Assembly (NCBI RefSeq): GCF_017313225.1
Contig: NZ_JAFLNE010000004.1
Location: 410,624 to 474,623 of the forward strand
Direction of reading: 5' to 3'
Length of the DNA stretch: 64,000 nt
Origin: Allomuricauda sp. CAU 1633
GTDB lineage: Bacteria > Bacteroidota > Bacteroidia > Flavobacteriales > Flavobacteriaceae
The notes beneath the pieces were generated by a model. The model ran no database searches. It saw only the letters and a list, made by a program, of their open reading frames with translations, and had not been told where the DNA came from. Shown here in pieces: positions 9,364 through 17,782 of this stretch (the stretch's first letter is position 1; each line of letters begins with the position of its first letter). The translations under genes were made by a program, and so were the position numbers.

Positions 9364-10320
9364 ATGAAGAAGATATACACTCAAGGCTTTTTTGGCCTAT
9401 TCCTGACATTATTTCTTATGACATTGCTTTCCTGCGGCGAAAAAACCAAAGCTCCAGAAAGGGAAATGGCGATGGACCATTCAACAGAAGAAGCGACTCC
9501 AAAAAATCCCAAAAAACCCCTTTCCGAAGATTTTAAAGGATATTGGTATGCTGGTGATGCCGAAATCACTTCGTATCAATTGGAGCAAGCCAGATATGGC
9601 GAAATACATGAAGGTCACGCTGTTTTAATCTACGTAACAGAACCTTTTTTAGCTGATGTACAAGTAAAAGCAGATGGGAATAATCCAGATAATGTTTCCG
9701 TTTTAAAGCTGAACGCGACCAAAAAGTTCTTGACAGGAATTTACCCCTACTCTATCATGGGCAGTACATTTTATCCTGTGCACGACAACCAACATGCCAT
9801 AAAGACTAGTTTGTCTGTTCAAGAATGGTGTGGTCATGTCTATTCCCAAATTAACAATCGGAATCAATTTGAATTCACTTCCCATTCCTATTTTGAAGGT
9901 GAGGCAGACCAAAATTTTATGTTGGACAAACAGCTTCTTGAAAATGAAATCTGGACCAAAATTCGGATTCACCCAGAAGACTTGCCCACAGGAAACCTTA
10001 ACGTAATTCCTTCATTGGAGTATTTGCGGCTGGCCCACAAAGAATTGAAAGCTTATGAAGCCACCGCTTCAGTATCCTCGGAAAATGGAATCACCACTTA
10101 CACCCTATCCTACCCGAAATTGGAACGAATTTTGAGGGTTAATTTCACATCAAACTTCCCATATGCCATTGAAAGTTGGACGGAAGAATCCAAAAGCGGA
10201 TTTGGTGCAAATGCAAAAACATTGACCACCAAAGCCATAAAGATGAAGTCCATAAAAACCGCTTATTGGGGACAACACGATAATGACGATTTAATCTTAA
10301 GGGATAGTTTGAGGCTATAA
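9364..10320 (+). CDS. Predicted lipoprotein of unknown function
   Basis: A 318-residue protein with a lipoprotein signal: charged MKK, hydrophobic core, then lipobox LLSC with Cys at about residue 24, followed by a charged linker (GEKTKAPEREMAMDH). The mature part has no motif I recognise; it contains aromatic-rich segments such as GYWYAGDAEITSY and SVQEWCGHVYSQINNR. It lies 33 bp after maf on the same strand, so it is likely the last gene of that operon. It may be attached to the inner or outer membrane; nothing supports an enzymatic role. Confidence 0.8.
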   Translation: MKKIYTQGFFGLFLTLFLMTLLSCGEKTKAPEREMAMDHSTEEATPKNPKKPLSEDFKGYWYAGDAEITSYQLEQARYGEIHEGHAVLIYVTEPFLADVQVKADGNNPDNVSVLKLNATKKFLTGIYPYSIMGSTFYPVHDNQHAIKTSLSVQEWCGHVYSQINNRNQFEFTSHSYFEGEADQNFMLDKQLLENEIWTKIRIHPEDLPTGNLNVIPSLEYLRLAHKELKAYEATASVSSENGITTYTLSYPKLERILRVNFTSNFPYAIESWTEESKSGFGANAKTLTTKAIKMKSIKTAYWGQHDNDDLILRDSLRL

Positions 10321-10425
10321 GGGTTGCCTATTTTTTTATGAAATACCCTGTTAAAGATGTTCTAAATTCAATATTCACTGATTTATATCTTTCTATATTT
10401 GGCACAACCACTAAAACAACCAATT

Positions 10426-12957
10426 ATGCGATACTTTTGGGTTTGCACTCTTGCCTTATTGGGCACATTTAGCAATCTTACTGCACAACAACCCAAAAAA
10501 CAATCGTCCACAGAAATTTATCACAATCTCCAAAAACTTAATTTTTTGGGTACCGCACTTTATGTCGCTGCGCACCCTGATGATGAAAATACGAGATTGA
10601 TTTCCTATTTATCCAATCATGATAAAGCCCATACGGTCTACCTTTCAATGACCCGGGGTGATGGTGGCCAAAACCTCATCGGTTCAGAATTGCGGGAGCT
10701 TTTGGGTGTTTTGCGCACAGAAGAATTGTTGGCGGCCCGACGCATTGATGGTGGTGAGCAACGTTTTACACGAGCCAATGATTTTGGATATTCCAAACAT
10801 CCCAAGGAAACCCTTAAAATTTGGGACAAAGAAGAAGTCCTGGGCGATGTCATCTGGGCCATTCGAAATATAAAACCCGATGTCATCATCAACCGTTTTG
10901 ACCACAGGTCGCCCGGTTCCACACATGGGCACCATACCTCATCCGCTATGCTGAGCATGGAAGCATTTGACATGGCAAATGACCCAAATGCCTATCCAAA
11001 CCAGTTGGAACTCACCTCAACTTGGCAGCCCAAACGCATATTTTTCAACACCTCTTGGTGGTTCTATGGTAGTCCTGAAAATTTTGAAAAAGCCGATAAA
11101 TCCAACATGATCAAGATGGATATCGGTTCGTATTACCCACTTTTGGGGCTTTCCAATAATGAAATAGCTTCTTTGGCCAGCAGTCAGCATTTATGCCAAG
11201 GGTTTGGTAGATTGAGTCAGCGGGGTTCTGAAGATGAATATGTTGAGTTTCTAAAAGGTGAAAAACCCAGCAACAATTATCTTTTTGATGGTATAAACAC
11301 TTCTTGGTCCCGTGTTGAAGGTAGTGATGCTGTAGGTGCCATTTTATATGAGGTTGAAAAAAACTTTGATTTCCGAAATCCTTCAAAACATGTTCCTCAA
11401 TTAATTGAGGCGTATCAACTCTTACAGCAGATTGAAGATGAGCATTGGAAAACCCTAAAATCAAAAGAACTTAAAGATATTATCCAAGCATGTGCCGGAT
11501 TGTATTTGGAAGCAAACGCTGCTTCAGCTTCCACTACTCCGGGAAGTGAAACAAAAGTGAACTTTGAGGTGCTGAATAGAAGCACTCAGAAAATTGTCCT
11601 TAAAAAAATTCAGTTAGTAGATGCTGATGCCACTCTCTCTCCAAACGAGGTACTGGCCAATAATGAGAAAAAGAATTTTGAAATTAATCTTACTGTCCCC
11701 AATGACATTGGATATTCTAGTCCCTATTGGCTGAACGAACCCGGAACCTTGGGCATGTACAAGGTCGATGATCAAACCTTAATCGGTAAACCCGAGACGC
11801 CAGCGGTTTTCCATACCAAGTTCAGCTTGGATTTTGATGGTACAGTAATGGAATTTGAAAAACCGGTCATCCATCGATTTTCCAAGCCAGACAAAGGTGA
11901 ATTGTTTGAGCCCTTTGCCGTACTTCCAGTAGCTACCTCAAAAATTGATGAAAAGGTCTTGATTTTTGCCGATGCTGCTACCAAAGATGTCCAAGTTAAG
12001 GTAAGAGCCGGCAAGAACAATGTTTCTGGAACAGTGGCCTTAGACCATCCAGCGGGATGGAAGGTATCACCACAGAATTTTTCATTTTCTATTCCCCAAC
12101 AAGGACAAGAACAGACCATTACTTTTAAAGTAACCCCACCATCCATTGAGAGTGAGGGTAAAATTTCTCCCATCATCACCGTTGGGAATAATACGTATCA
12201 AAAAGAACTTGTAGAAATCAATTACGACCATATTCCTAAACAATCCATTTTATTGTCTTCCGAGGCCAAAGTGGTTCGCATGGATATTCGAAAATCTGGT
12301 GAGCACATTGGTTACATTATGGGAGCAGGTGACAAAGTCCCTGAAAGTTTGGAGCAAATAGGGTATCAGGTACATACCATCGACCCAAATGATATTCAAG
12401 AAGGTGAACTGGATAAATATGATGCCATAGTTGTGGGTATTCGTGCTTACAATGTGGTGGATGCCTTAAAATTCAAGCAACCCATCCTTTTCAATTATGT
12501 GAAAAACGGCGGAAATATGATAGTACAGTACAACACTGCTGGAAGATGGGCGGACCAATTCAAAAATATTGCTCCTTACGATTTAACCATTTCCAGAGAT
12601 CGGGTAACCGATGAAGCTGCTCAAGTGGATATTATTGCTCCGAGTAATGCGTTGGTTAGTTATCCCAATGCCATAAAAGAAAGCGATTTTGATGGATGGG
12701 TACAGGAAAGAGGATTGTATTACCCAAGTGAATGGAGCGCTGAGTTTACCCCTGTACTTTCCATGCACGATGAAGATGACGAACCCTCAAAAGGTAGTCT
12801 TTTGGTAGCACCTTACGGAGAAGGTCATTATATTTACACCGGTCTGAGTTTTTTCAGGGAACTCCCTGCTGGGGTCTCCGGGGCCTATAAACTTTTTGCA
12901 AATATGCTTTCCATTGGAAAAGATGACGTAAAAAAAGAAAGTAATGTCAAAGGATAA
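10426..12957 (+). CDS. Secreted PIG-L family deacetylase
   Basis: About 843 residues with a Sec signal (MRYFWVCTLALLGTFSNLTAQ). The N-terminal LmbE/PIG-L Zn-deacetylase domain carries AAHPDDENTRLISYLS and, further on, STHGHHTSSAM as metal ligands. The C-terminal half is beta-rich (NPCBM/Ig-like, around VKVRAGKNNVSGTVAL) and ends in a ThuA/glutamine-amidotransferase-like segment (YDAIVVGIRAYNVVD). The ATG at 10426 was preferred to a TTG 27 bases earlier because it starts the signal peptide. Probably removes acetyl groups from glycans in the periplasm. It is followed by a 33-residue membrane protein and an SSS symporter, suggesting sugar-derivative use. Confidence 0.88.
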   Translation: MRYFWVCTLALLGTFSNLTAQQPKKQSSTEIYHNLQKLNFLGTALYVAAHPDDENTRLISYLSNHDKAHTVYLSMTRGDGGQNLIGSELRELLGVLRTEELLAARRIDGGEQRFTRANDFGYSKHPKETLKIWDKEEVLGDVIWAIRNIKPDVIINRFDHRSPGSTHGHHTSSAMLSMEAFDMANDPNAYPNQLELTSTWQPKRIFFNTSWWFYGSPENFEKADKSNMIKMDIGSYYPLLGLSNNEIASLASSQHLCQGFGRLSQRGSEDEYVEFLKGEKPSNNYLFDGINTSWSRVEGSDAVGAILYEVEKNFDFRNPSKHVPQLIEAYQLLQQIEDEHWKTLKSKELKDIIQACAGLYLEANAASASTTPGSETKVNFEVLNRSTQKIVLKKIQLVDADATLSPNEVLANNEKKNFEINLTVPNDIGYSSPYWLNEPGTLGMYKVDDQTLIGKPETPAVFHTKFSLDFDGTVMEFEKPVIHRFSKPDKGELFEPFAVLPVATSKIDEKVLIFADAATKDVQVKVRAGKNNVSGTVALDHPAGWKVSPQNFSFSIPQQGQEQTITFKVTPPSIESEGKISPIITVGNNTYQKELVEINYDHIPKQSILLSSEAKVVRMDIRKSGEHIGYIMGAGDKVPESLEQIGYQVHTIDPNDIQEGELDKYDAIVVGIRAYNVVDALKFKQPILFNYVKNGGNMIVQYNTAGRWADQFKNIAPYDLTISRDRVTDEAAQVDIIAPSNALVSYPNAIKESDFDGWVQERGLYYPSEWSAEFTPVLSMHDEDDEPSKGSLLVAPYGEGHYIYTGLSFFRELPAGVSGAYKLFANMLSIGKDDVKKESNVKG

Positions 12958-12958
12958 C

Positions 12959-13060
12959 ATGAATACCAAAATAGAGTGGAAAAAGGAATACACTGTTGTC
13001 ATTCTTTTGAATGCCATTTATATTTTGGCTTTTTACCTCATCATGATATTAAATAACTAA
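12959..13060 (+). CDS. 33-residue single-span membrane protein between PIG-L deacetylase and SSS symporter
   Basis: ATG at 12959 lies two bases after the PIG-L stop, and the TAA ends 7 bases before the symporter ATG. The peptide is charged for 11 residues (MNTKIEWKKEY) and then hydrophobic (VVILLNAIYILAFYLIMIL), i.e. one transmembrane helix with the positive end inside. Position and tight spacing suggest a small partner subunit of the symporter, by analogy with small membrane proteins encoded beside other SSS permeases. No similarity was tested. Confidence 0.6.
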   Translation: MNTKIEWKKEYTVVILLNAIYILAFYLIMILNN

Positions 13061-13067
13061 AACCTTA

Positions 13068-14780
13068 ATGGGATTATTAGATTGGATCATTCTAGGTAGC
13101 ACACTGCTGTTCATTGTTGGATTTGGCGTTTGGAGAACCCGCGGAAGCAAAAACGTTGATGACTACGTCCTCAGTGGCAATGATGCCAAGTGGTGGACCA
13201 TTGGGCTTTCCGTGATGGCCACACAGGCCAGTGCCATTACTTTTTTATCCACTCCAGGGCAAGCTTTTCATGATGGGATGGGTTTTGTGCAGTTCTATTT
13301 TGGATTACCCCTCGCCATGATTGTCATCTGTCTGGTTTTTATACCTATTTACAAAAAACTTAAGGTATTTACTGCTTATGAAATGCTGGAGGGCAGGTTC
13401 GACCTAAAAACCCGTACCCTAACTGCCATTTTATTTTTGATTCAACGAGGCCTTGCTGCAGGTATCACCATTTTTGCACCCTCCATTATCTTATCAGCTG
13501 TTTTGGGATGGGACTTGCGCACGCTGAACATCATCATTGGAATTTTGGTAATTATCTATACGGTATCTGGAGGGACCAAAGCGGTTAGTGTGACCCAAAA
13601 ACAGCAGATGTTCATTATAATGACGGGGATGTTCTTTGCCTTTTTCTTTATTCTGGGCTCTCTTCCTACTGGGGTTTCTTTTGGGGAGGCCCTAAAAATT
13701 GCAGGCGCCAACAACAAATTGGAAATTCTGGATTTTACTTTTGACACCAACAATCGGTACACCTTTTGGAGTGGAATCACAGGTGGGTTCTTTTTGGCCT
13801 TGGCCTATTTTGGCACCGATCAGAGTCAGGTACAACGGTATCTTTCCGGAAAATCTGTCCGGGAAAGTCAATTGGGGCTTATTTTCAACGGTATCCTTAA
13901 AATCCCAATGCAATTTTTTATTCTATTGGTCGGGGCGATGGTGTTTGTGTTCTATCAATACAATGCCTCACCCTTGAACTTTAATCCCGCCGCAACCCAA
14001 GCTGTTCTGGAATCTGAATATGTTGACGATTACAAAGCTTTGGAGCAAGACCATTTGGGATTGGAAATGGAAAAAAAGATTGCCCAAAATGCCTTTTCGG
14101 CTGCTCTTGAACTTAAAGAGTACAATGCCATTGAACAGGCAAAACAGGATATCATTAAAATAAATCAAAGGGAAAGCACAAACAGGGAAGCTGCCCGGCA
14201 ACTGATTGCCCAGGCCGACTCTGTTGTAGAGACGAATGACAAAGATTATGTCTTTATCCATTTTATCTTGAACAACCTGCCCGTGGGGCTTATTGGATTA
14301 CTATTGGCGGTAATTCTATCAGCAGCCATGTCTTCTACGGCATCTGAATTGAACGCACTTGGCACCATTACCGCACTTGACCTTTACAAAAGAAACAACA
14401 AAAAAGAACAGGACGACGCACATTACCTATGGGCCACAAAAGGATTCACATTACTTTGGGGAATCATTGCCATCATTATAGCATGTGTGGCCAATCTTTT
14501 TGATAACCTCATCCAATTGGTGAACATTATCGGTTCCATATTTTACGGCAATGTTCTGGGTATTTTTCTTTTGGCCTTCTTCTTTAAGTTTGTGAGAGGC
14601 AACGCAGTATTTGTTGCGGCCATCGTTACCCAAATAATCGTGATCATTGGATGGTATTTGGACTGGATGTCTTATTTATGGCTCAATGCTTTTGGATGTG
14701 TTCTGGTTATTCTTTTGGCTATGATTACACAAGCTTTTGATAATTTTTTAGGGAACTCCCATCCTGAAATAGAGTCATAA
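13068..14780 (+). CDS. Sodium:solute symporter (SSS family)
   Basis: A 570-residue protein with about 13 membrane helices and SSS marks: the N-terminal MGLLDWIILGSTLLFIVGFGVW helix, the TQASAITFLSTPGQAF segment after helix 2, and SAAMSSTASELNALGTI in the Na+-site helix. A charged insert of about 75 residues (roughly 315-392, rich in Glu, Lys and Gln) splits the membrane part, larger than in standard members. Preceding genes suggest the substrate is a sugar or deacetylated sugar, but that is inference. A strong hairpin follows the stop. Confidence 0.92.
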   Translation: MGLLDWIILGSTLLFIVGFGVWRTRGSKNVDDYVLSGNDAKWWTIGLSVMATQASAITFLSTPGQAFHDGMGFVQFYFGLPLAMIVICLVFIPIYKKLKVFTAYEMLEGRFDLKTRTLTAILFLIQRGLAAGITIFAPSIILSAVLGWDLRTLNIIIGILVIIYTVSGGTKAVSVTQKQQMFIIMTGMFFAFFFILGSLPTGVSFGEALKIAGANNKLEILDFTFDTNNRYTFWSGITGGFFLALAYFGTDQSQVQRYLSGKSVRESQLGLIFNGILKIPMQFFILLVGAMVFVFYQYNASPLNFNPAATQAVLESEYVDDYKALEQDHLGLEMEKKIAQNAFSAALELKEYNAIEQAKQDIIKINQRESTNREAARQLIAQADSVVETNDKDYVFIHFILNNLPVGLIGLLLAVILSAAMSSTASELNALGTITALDLYKRNNKKEQDDAHYLWATKGFTLLWGIIAIIIACVANLFDNLIQLVNIIGSIFYGNVLGIFLLAFFFKFVRGNAVFVAAIVTQIIVIIGWYLDWMSYLWLNAFGCVLVILLAMITQAFDNFLGNSHPEIES

Positions 14781-14783
14781 AAA

Positions 14784-14804
14784 AACCCACTTATAAAGTG
14801 GGTT
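14784..14804. terminator. Bidirectional intrinsic terminator between symporter and DUF2911 genes
   Basis: A 9-bp perfect stem AACCCACTT/AAGTGGGTT with a 3-base loop lies between two convergent stops. It is preceded by an A-run (Us for the - strand transcript) and followed by TTCTTAT, so it can serve both genes. Confidence 0.8.
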
Positions 14805-14826
14805 CTTATCTAGGTTTAAATGCTTT

Positions 14827-15675
14827 TTATTGCATCTCCCATTCCTTTAAGGACTCTTTGTTCATTTTCACATAGTCCGCGTTTCCGGCAGCCTGGGCCT
14901 CTACCAAAGATTTTTTGGCAGCCTCAATAGCTCCTTTGGTATCTCCTGTTTTTGCGTAGATCAAGGATTGTACACGTGTCATCCAAAACGCTTTGTCATT
15001 CATGGAAACCGCTTTGTCTATCCATTGCTTGGCTTCTCCCATATTCATACCCTCTTGATAGTAATATTGGGCGGCAGCAAAATAGTCGTTGGCGGAAATG
15101 TCCGAACCAGACATTACCTTTTGAATACTAGCGGTAGCTTTAGCCACCGTAGGAACAACAAACTTAACACCTACATATACTTTTTCCCACATCAATCCCA
15201 AGCTAGCTCCATCATTGTGCATGTCATCGATGGAAATGGTGAACGTTTCAATAGGCATAGGTATAGGATAAACTTCCACTTTTACAGTAGCCGCAACTTT
15301 AGAAGCATCCCATTCCTGTGGTAATCCGCCATTTTCCGAATCTGTGTAGAAAATAACTTCCCAAACCGCTTCGGTAGGTCTGGTATAAATGGCATAGGTT
15401 CCAGCTTTTAAGTCCTTACCCTCCACTTTTACGTCATCGCTGAAAGTGATTTTGGTATTCATGTTGGCACCTGTTCGCCAAACGGCGTCATAAGGAACCA
15501 AATCCCCGAAAATAGTCCTACCCCGCATTGAAGGTCTTGAATATTCCACGGTAACTTCTGTTAACCCAACAGTCTGTTTCAATACTGAAAAAGGACTGGG
15601 GGCCGGTGTCTGAATCTGTGCTTCCAACGATATGGTAAGCAGAGCAACAAACATAAATAATACAAATTTTTTCAT
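14827..15675 (-). CDS. Secreted DUF2911 protein with TPR-like tail
   Basis: A 282-residue protein with Sec signal (MKKFVLFMFVALLTISLEAQ). Residues 25-180 match DUF2911, recognised by VEYSRPSMRGRTIFGDLVPYD, WRTGANMNTKI and LKAGTYAIYTRP. The C-terminal 80 residues are alpha-helical with tetratricopeptide-like pairs (ANDYFAAAQYYYQEG, AKQWIDKAVSMND). These proteins are common and abundant in Bacteroidota but have no known function. It is convergent with the symporter and ends at the shared hairpin. Confidence 0.88.
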   Translation of the reverse strand: MKKFVLFMFVALLTISLEAQIQTPAPSPFSVLKQTVGLTEVTVEYSRPSMRGRTIFGDLVPYDAVWRTGANMNTKITFSDDVKVEGKDLKAGTYAIYTRPTEAVWEVIFYTDSENGGLPQEWDASKVAATVKVEVYPIPMPIETFTISIDDMHNDGASLGLMWEKVYVGVKFVVPTVAKATASIQKVMSGSDISANDYFAAAQYYYQEGMNMGEAKQWIDKAVSMNDKAFWMTRVQSLIYAKTGDTKGAIEAAKKSLVEAQAAGNADYVKMNKESLKEWEMQ

Positions 15676-15806
15676 AGGAAATAGTGTTTAAATTGTTAGC
15701 TAAACAAAACTAACTAGAATGAAAATTACAAGCGTTAAGAAATTCATAAAAGAACACATCAGACAGCGCTAGTTCATCTTGACCTGAAGTCAAGAATCAA
15801 TAAATT

Positions 15807-15849
15807 TGTTTAACTTTTTATAAATATAGTTAAACATTTTGTATTTTTG
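15807..15849 (+). promoter_or_regulatory. Palindromic operator and -7 box upstream of the SRPBCC-photolyase operon
   Basis: TGTTTAACT (15807-15815) and its exact reverse complement AGTTAAACA (15828-15836) are 12 bp apart. A -7 box TATTTTTG lies at 15842-15849, so the palindrome covers the -33 region. No normal -33 TTTG is seen, as expected for a controlled promoter. A light- or stress-responsive MerR-type repressor is one guess; no regulator gene is adjacent. Confidence 0.5.
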
Positions 15850-15863
15850 TACAAATCGTATTG

Positions 15864-16361
15864 ATGAAATTATATCAGCTCTGTGCAAAACAATTCTTGC
15901 CCATTTCAAAGGAAGAGGGTTGGGAGTTTTTGTCAAATCCCAAAAATTTGAAAACCATCACTCCGCCCCACATGGGTTTCCATATAGTATCTGGCGGTGA
16001 TGAGCCCATGTATTCTGGGCAGATTATTCAATACGTAGTTAAGCCATTTCCTTTTATGTCCACAAAATGGGTTACTGAAATCACCCATTTAATACAAGGT
16101 GAATATTTTGTAGATGAACAACGATTTGGTCCCTACGCACTTTGGCACCACAAACATTTTATAAGGGAAACATCCCAGGGCATTGAAATGAAGGACATCA
16201 TTGATTATAAATTACCTTTTGGAATTTTAGGCCAATTATTTCACTCGCTTATCATAAAAAAACAACTGCAAAAAATTTTTGCGTACAGAGAACAAAAATT
16301 GACCCATCTCTTTGGCAAGGCAAACAATCTGCAAAGCAGCTTGGAATTCAGAAGCATTTAA
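15864..16361 (+). CDS. SRPBCC-fold protein paired with photolyase
   Basis: A 165-residue protein of the polyketide-cyclase/START (SRPBCC) superfamily, with the family's opening pattern (KEEGWEFLSNPKNLKTITPPHMGFHI) and WVTEITHL...DEQRFGPYALWHH in the strands forming the ligand pocket. It is close to cell division inhibitor-annotated SRPBCC proteins. ATG at 15864 was chosen over TTG at 15861. Photolyase begins 5 bp after the stop, so they share a transcript; a role in pigment or light response is suggested by the pairing only. Confidence 0.8.
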   Translation: MKLYQLCAKQFLPISKEEGWEFLSNPKNLKTITPPHMGFHIVSGGDEPMYSGQIIQYVVKPFPFMSTKWVTEITHLIQGEYFVDEQRFGPYALWHHKHFIRETSQGIEMKDIIDYKLPFGILGQLFHSLIIKKQLQKIFAYREQKLTHLFGKANNLQSSLEFRSI

Positions 16362-16366
16362 GGATA

Positions 16367-17683
16367 ATGAAAAAAGATAGAATTTCAATTTTTTGGTTTC
16401 GGCGCGATTTACGGTTGGATGACAATATGGGGTTGTACAAATCCCTCCAAAGTGAACACCCTGTACTCCCCATTTTTATATTTGACCCAGAAATTTTAGA
16501 TAAGCTTCCCAAAGATGATTCGCGGGTATCTTTTATCCATCAACAGCTTCAGAAACTACATAATCAGCTCCAAAAAGAATTTCAAAGTGGGATTGCCCAT
16601 TTTTTTGACCATCCGGTTTCCGTCTTCAAAAAACTGCAGCAAGAATATGAGATTCATACGGTCTTCACCAATCACGATTACGAGCCGTATGCCATTAAAC
16701 GGGATTCCCATGTCCACGATTTCTTAAAAGAGCACAACATCTCTTTTGAAACATTTAAGGACCAGGTTGTTTTTGAAAAAGATGAAATCGTCAAGTCAGA
16801 TGGTGACCCTTACGTGGTATACACGCCTTACATGAAACAATGGAAGGCAAAATTTAATCCATCTACAGATCTTGTGGAGTATGAAATCCAATCGAAACTA
16901 GGGAAAGGACTTTATAAAAATACAACCTTACCCAATCTTGGTCTCAGTGATATTGGTTTTGAACCTTCTAAAATAGCAGTGCCTGACTACCATGTTTCTC
17001 CAAACTTTATAGAAAATTACGAAGGCACCCGAAATTACCCCGCTAAAGAGCAGGGCACCTCAAGACTAGGTCCTCATTTGCGTTTTGGAACGGTTTCCAT
17101 CCGAGAAATGATCAAAAAAGCCATCGCAGAAAAGAATGAGACTTTTTGGAATGAGCTTATTTGGCGTGAATTTTTTATGCAGATTCTTTGGCACTTTCCC
17201 GATACTGTTCACAAAGCCTTCAAACCCAAATACGACCGTATTGAATGGCGGAACAATGAACGAGAATTTGAGCTTTGGAAATCAGGACAAACTGGCTACG
17301 CCCTTGTGGATGCAGGGATGCGGCAACTAAACCGTACCGGGTATATGCACAACCGCGTTCGAATGCTTGTAGCCAGTTTTCTTTGCAAACATCTGCTGAT
17401 TGATTGGCGTTGGGGCGAAGCTTACTTTGCCGAGAAGTTATTGGACTATGAAATGGCCAGCAACGTGGGCAATTGGCAATGGGCCGCTGGTAGTGGCGTA
17501 GATGCCGCTCCGTATTTTAGAATCTTCAATCCCATGACCCAAGTGGATAAATTTGATGCTGAAAAGAAATACATCAACCAATGGGTGCCTGAATTACAAG
17601 AACTTAGCTATCCCCAAAAAATGGTTGATCACAAAATGGCCCGTGAACGGTGCTTAAAAGTCTACAAACAGGCTGTTGGTTAA
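16367..17683 (+). CDS. phr: Deoxyribodipyrimidine photolyase (cryptochrome/photolyase family)
   Basis: A 438-residue flavoprotein that repairs UV-induced cyclobutane pyrimidine dimers with blue light. The N-terminal antenna domain starts FWFRRDLRLDDN; the FAD domain carries GTSRLGPHLRFGTVS, NELIWREFFMQ, and the strongly conserved RVRMLVASFLCKHLLIDWRWGE and MASNVGNWQWAAGSG segments. Length and motifs fit class I CPD photolyase. It is the second gene of a two-gene operon with an SRPBCC protein, under a palindromic promoter. Confidence 0.93.
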   Translation: MKKDRISIFWFRRDLRLDDNMGLYKSLQSEHPVLPIFIFDPEILDKLPKDDSRVSFIHQQLQKLHNQLQKEFQSGIAHFFDHPVSVFKKLQQEYEIHTVFTNHDYEPYAIKRDSHVHDFLKEHNISFETFKDQVVFEKDEIVKSDGDPYVVYTPYMKQWKAKFNPSTDLVEYEIQSKLGKGLYKNTTLPNLGLSDIGFEPSKIAVPDYHVSPNFIENYEGTRNYPAKEQGTSRLGPHLRFGTVSIREMIKKAIAEKNETFWNELIWREFFMQILWHFPDTVHKAFKPKYDRIEWRNNEREFELWKSGQTGYALVDAGMRQLNRTGYMHNRVRMLVASFLCKHLLIDWRWGEAYFAEKLLDYEMASNVGNWQWAAGSGVDAAPYFRIFNPMTQVDKFDAEKKYINQWVPELQELSYPQKMVDHKMARERCLKVYKQAVG

Positions 17684-17782
17684 TGCATTTTCAGTATTTT
17701 TAGTACCCGTTTGACCTTTGTGGGTTTTGGCCAAAACTCAGAAGGTTGAATTACTGAATAACTAACTCAAATGTTTTTTAAA

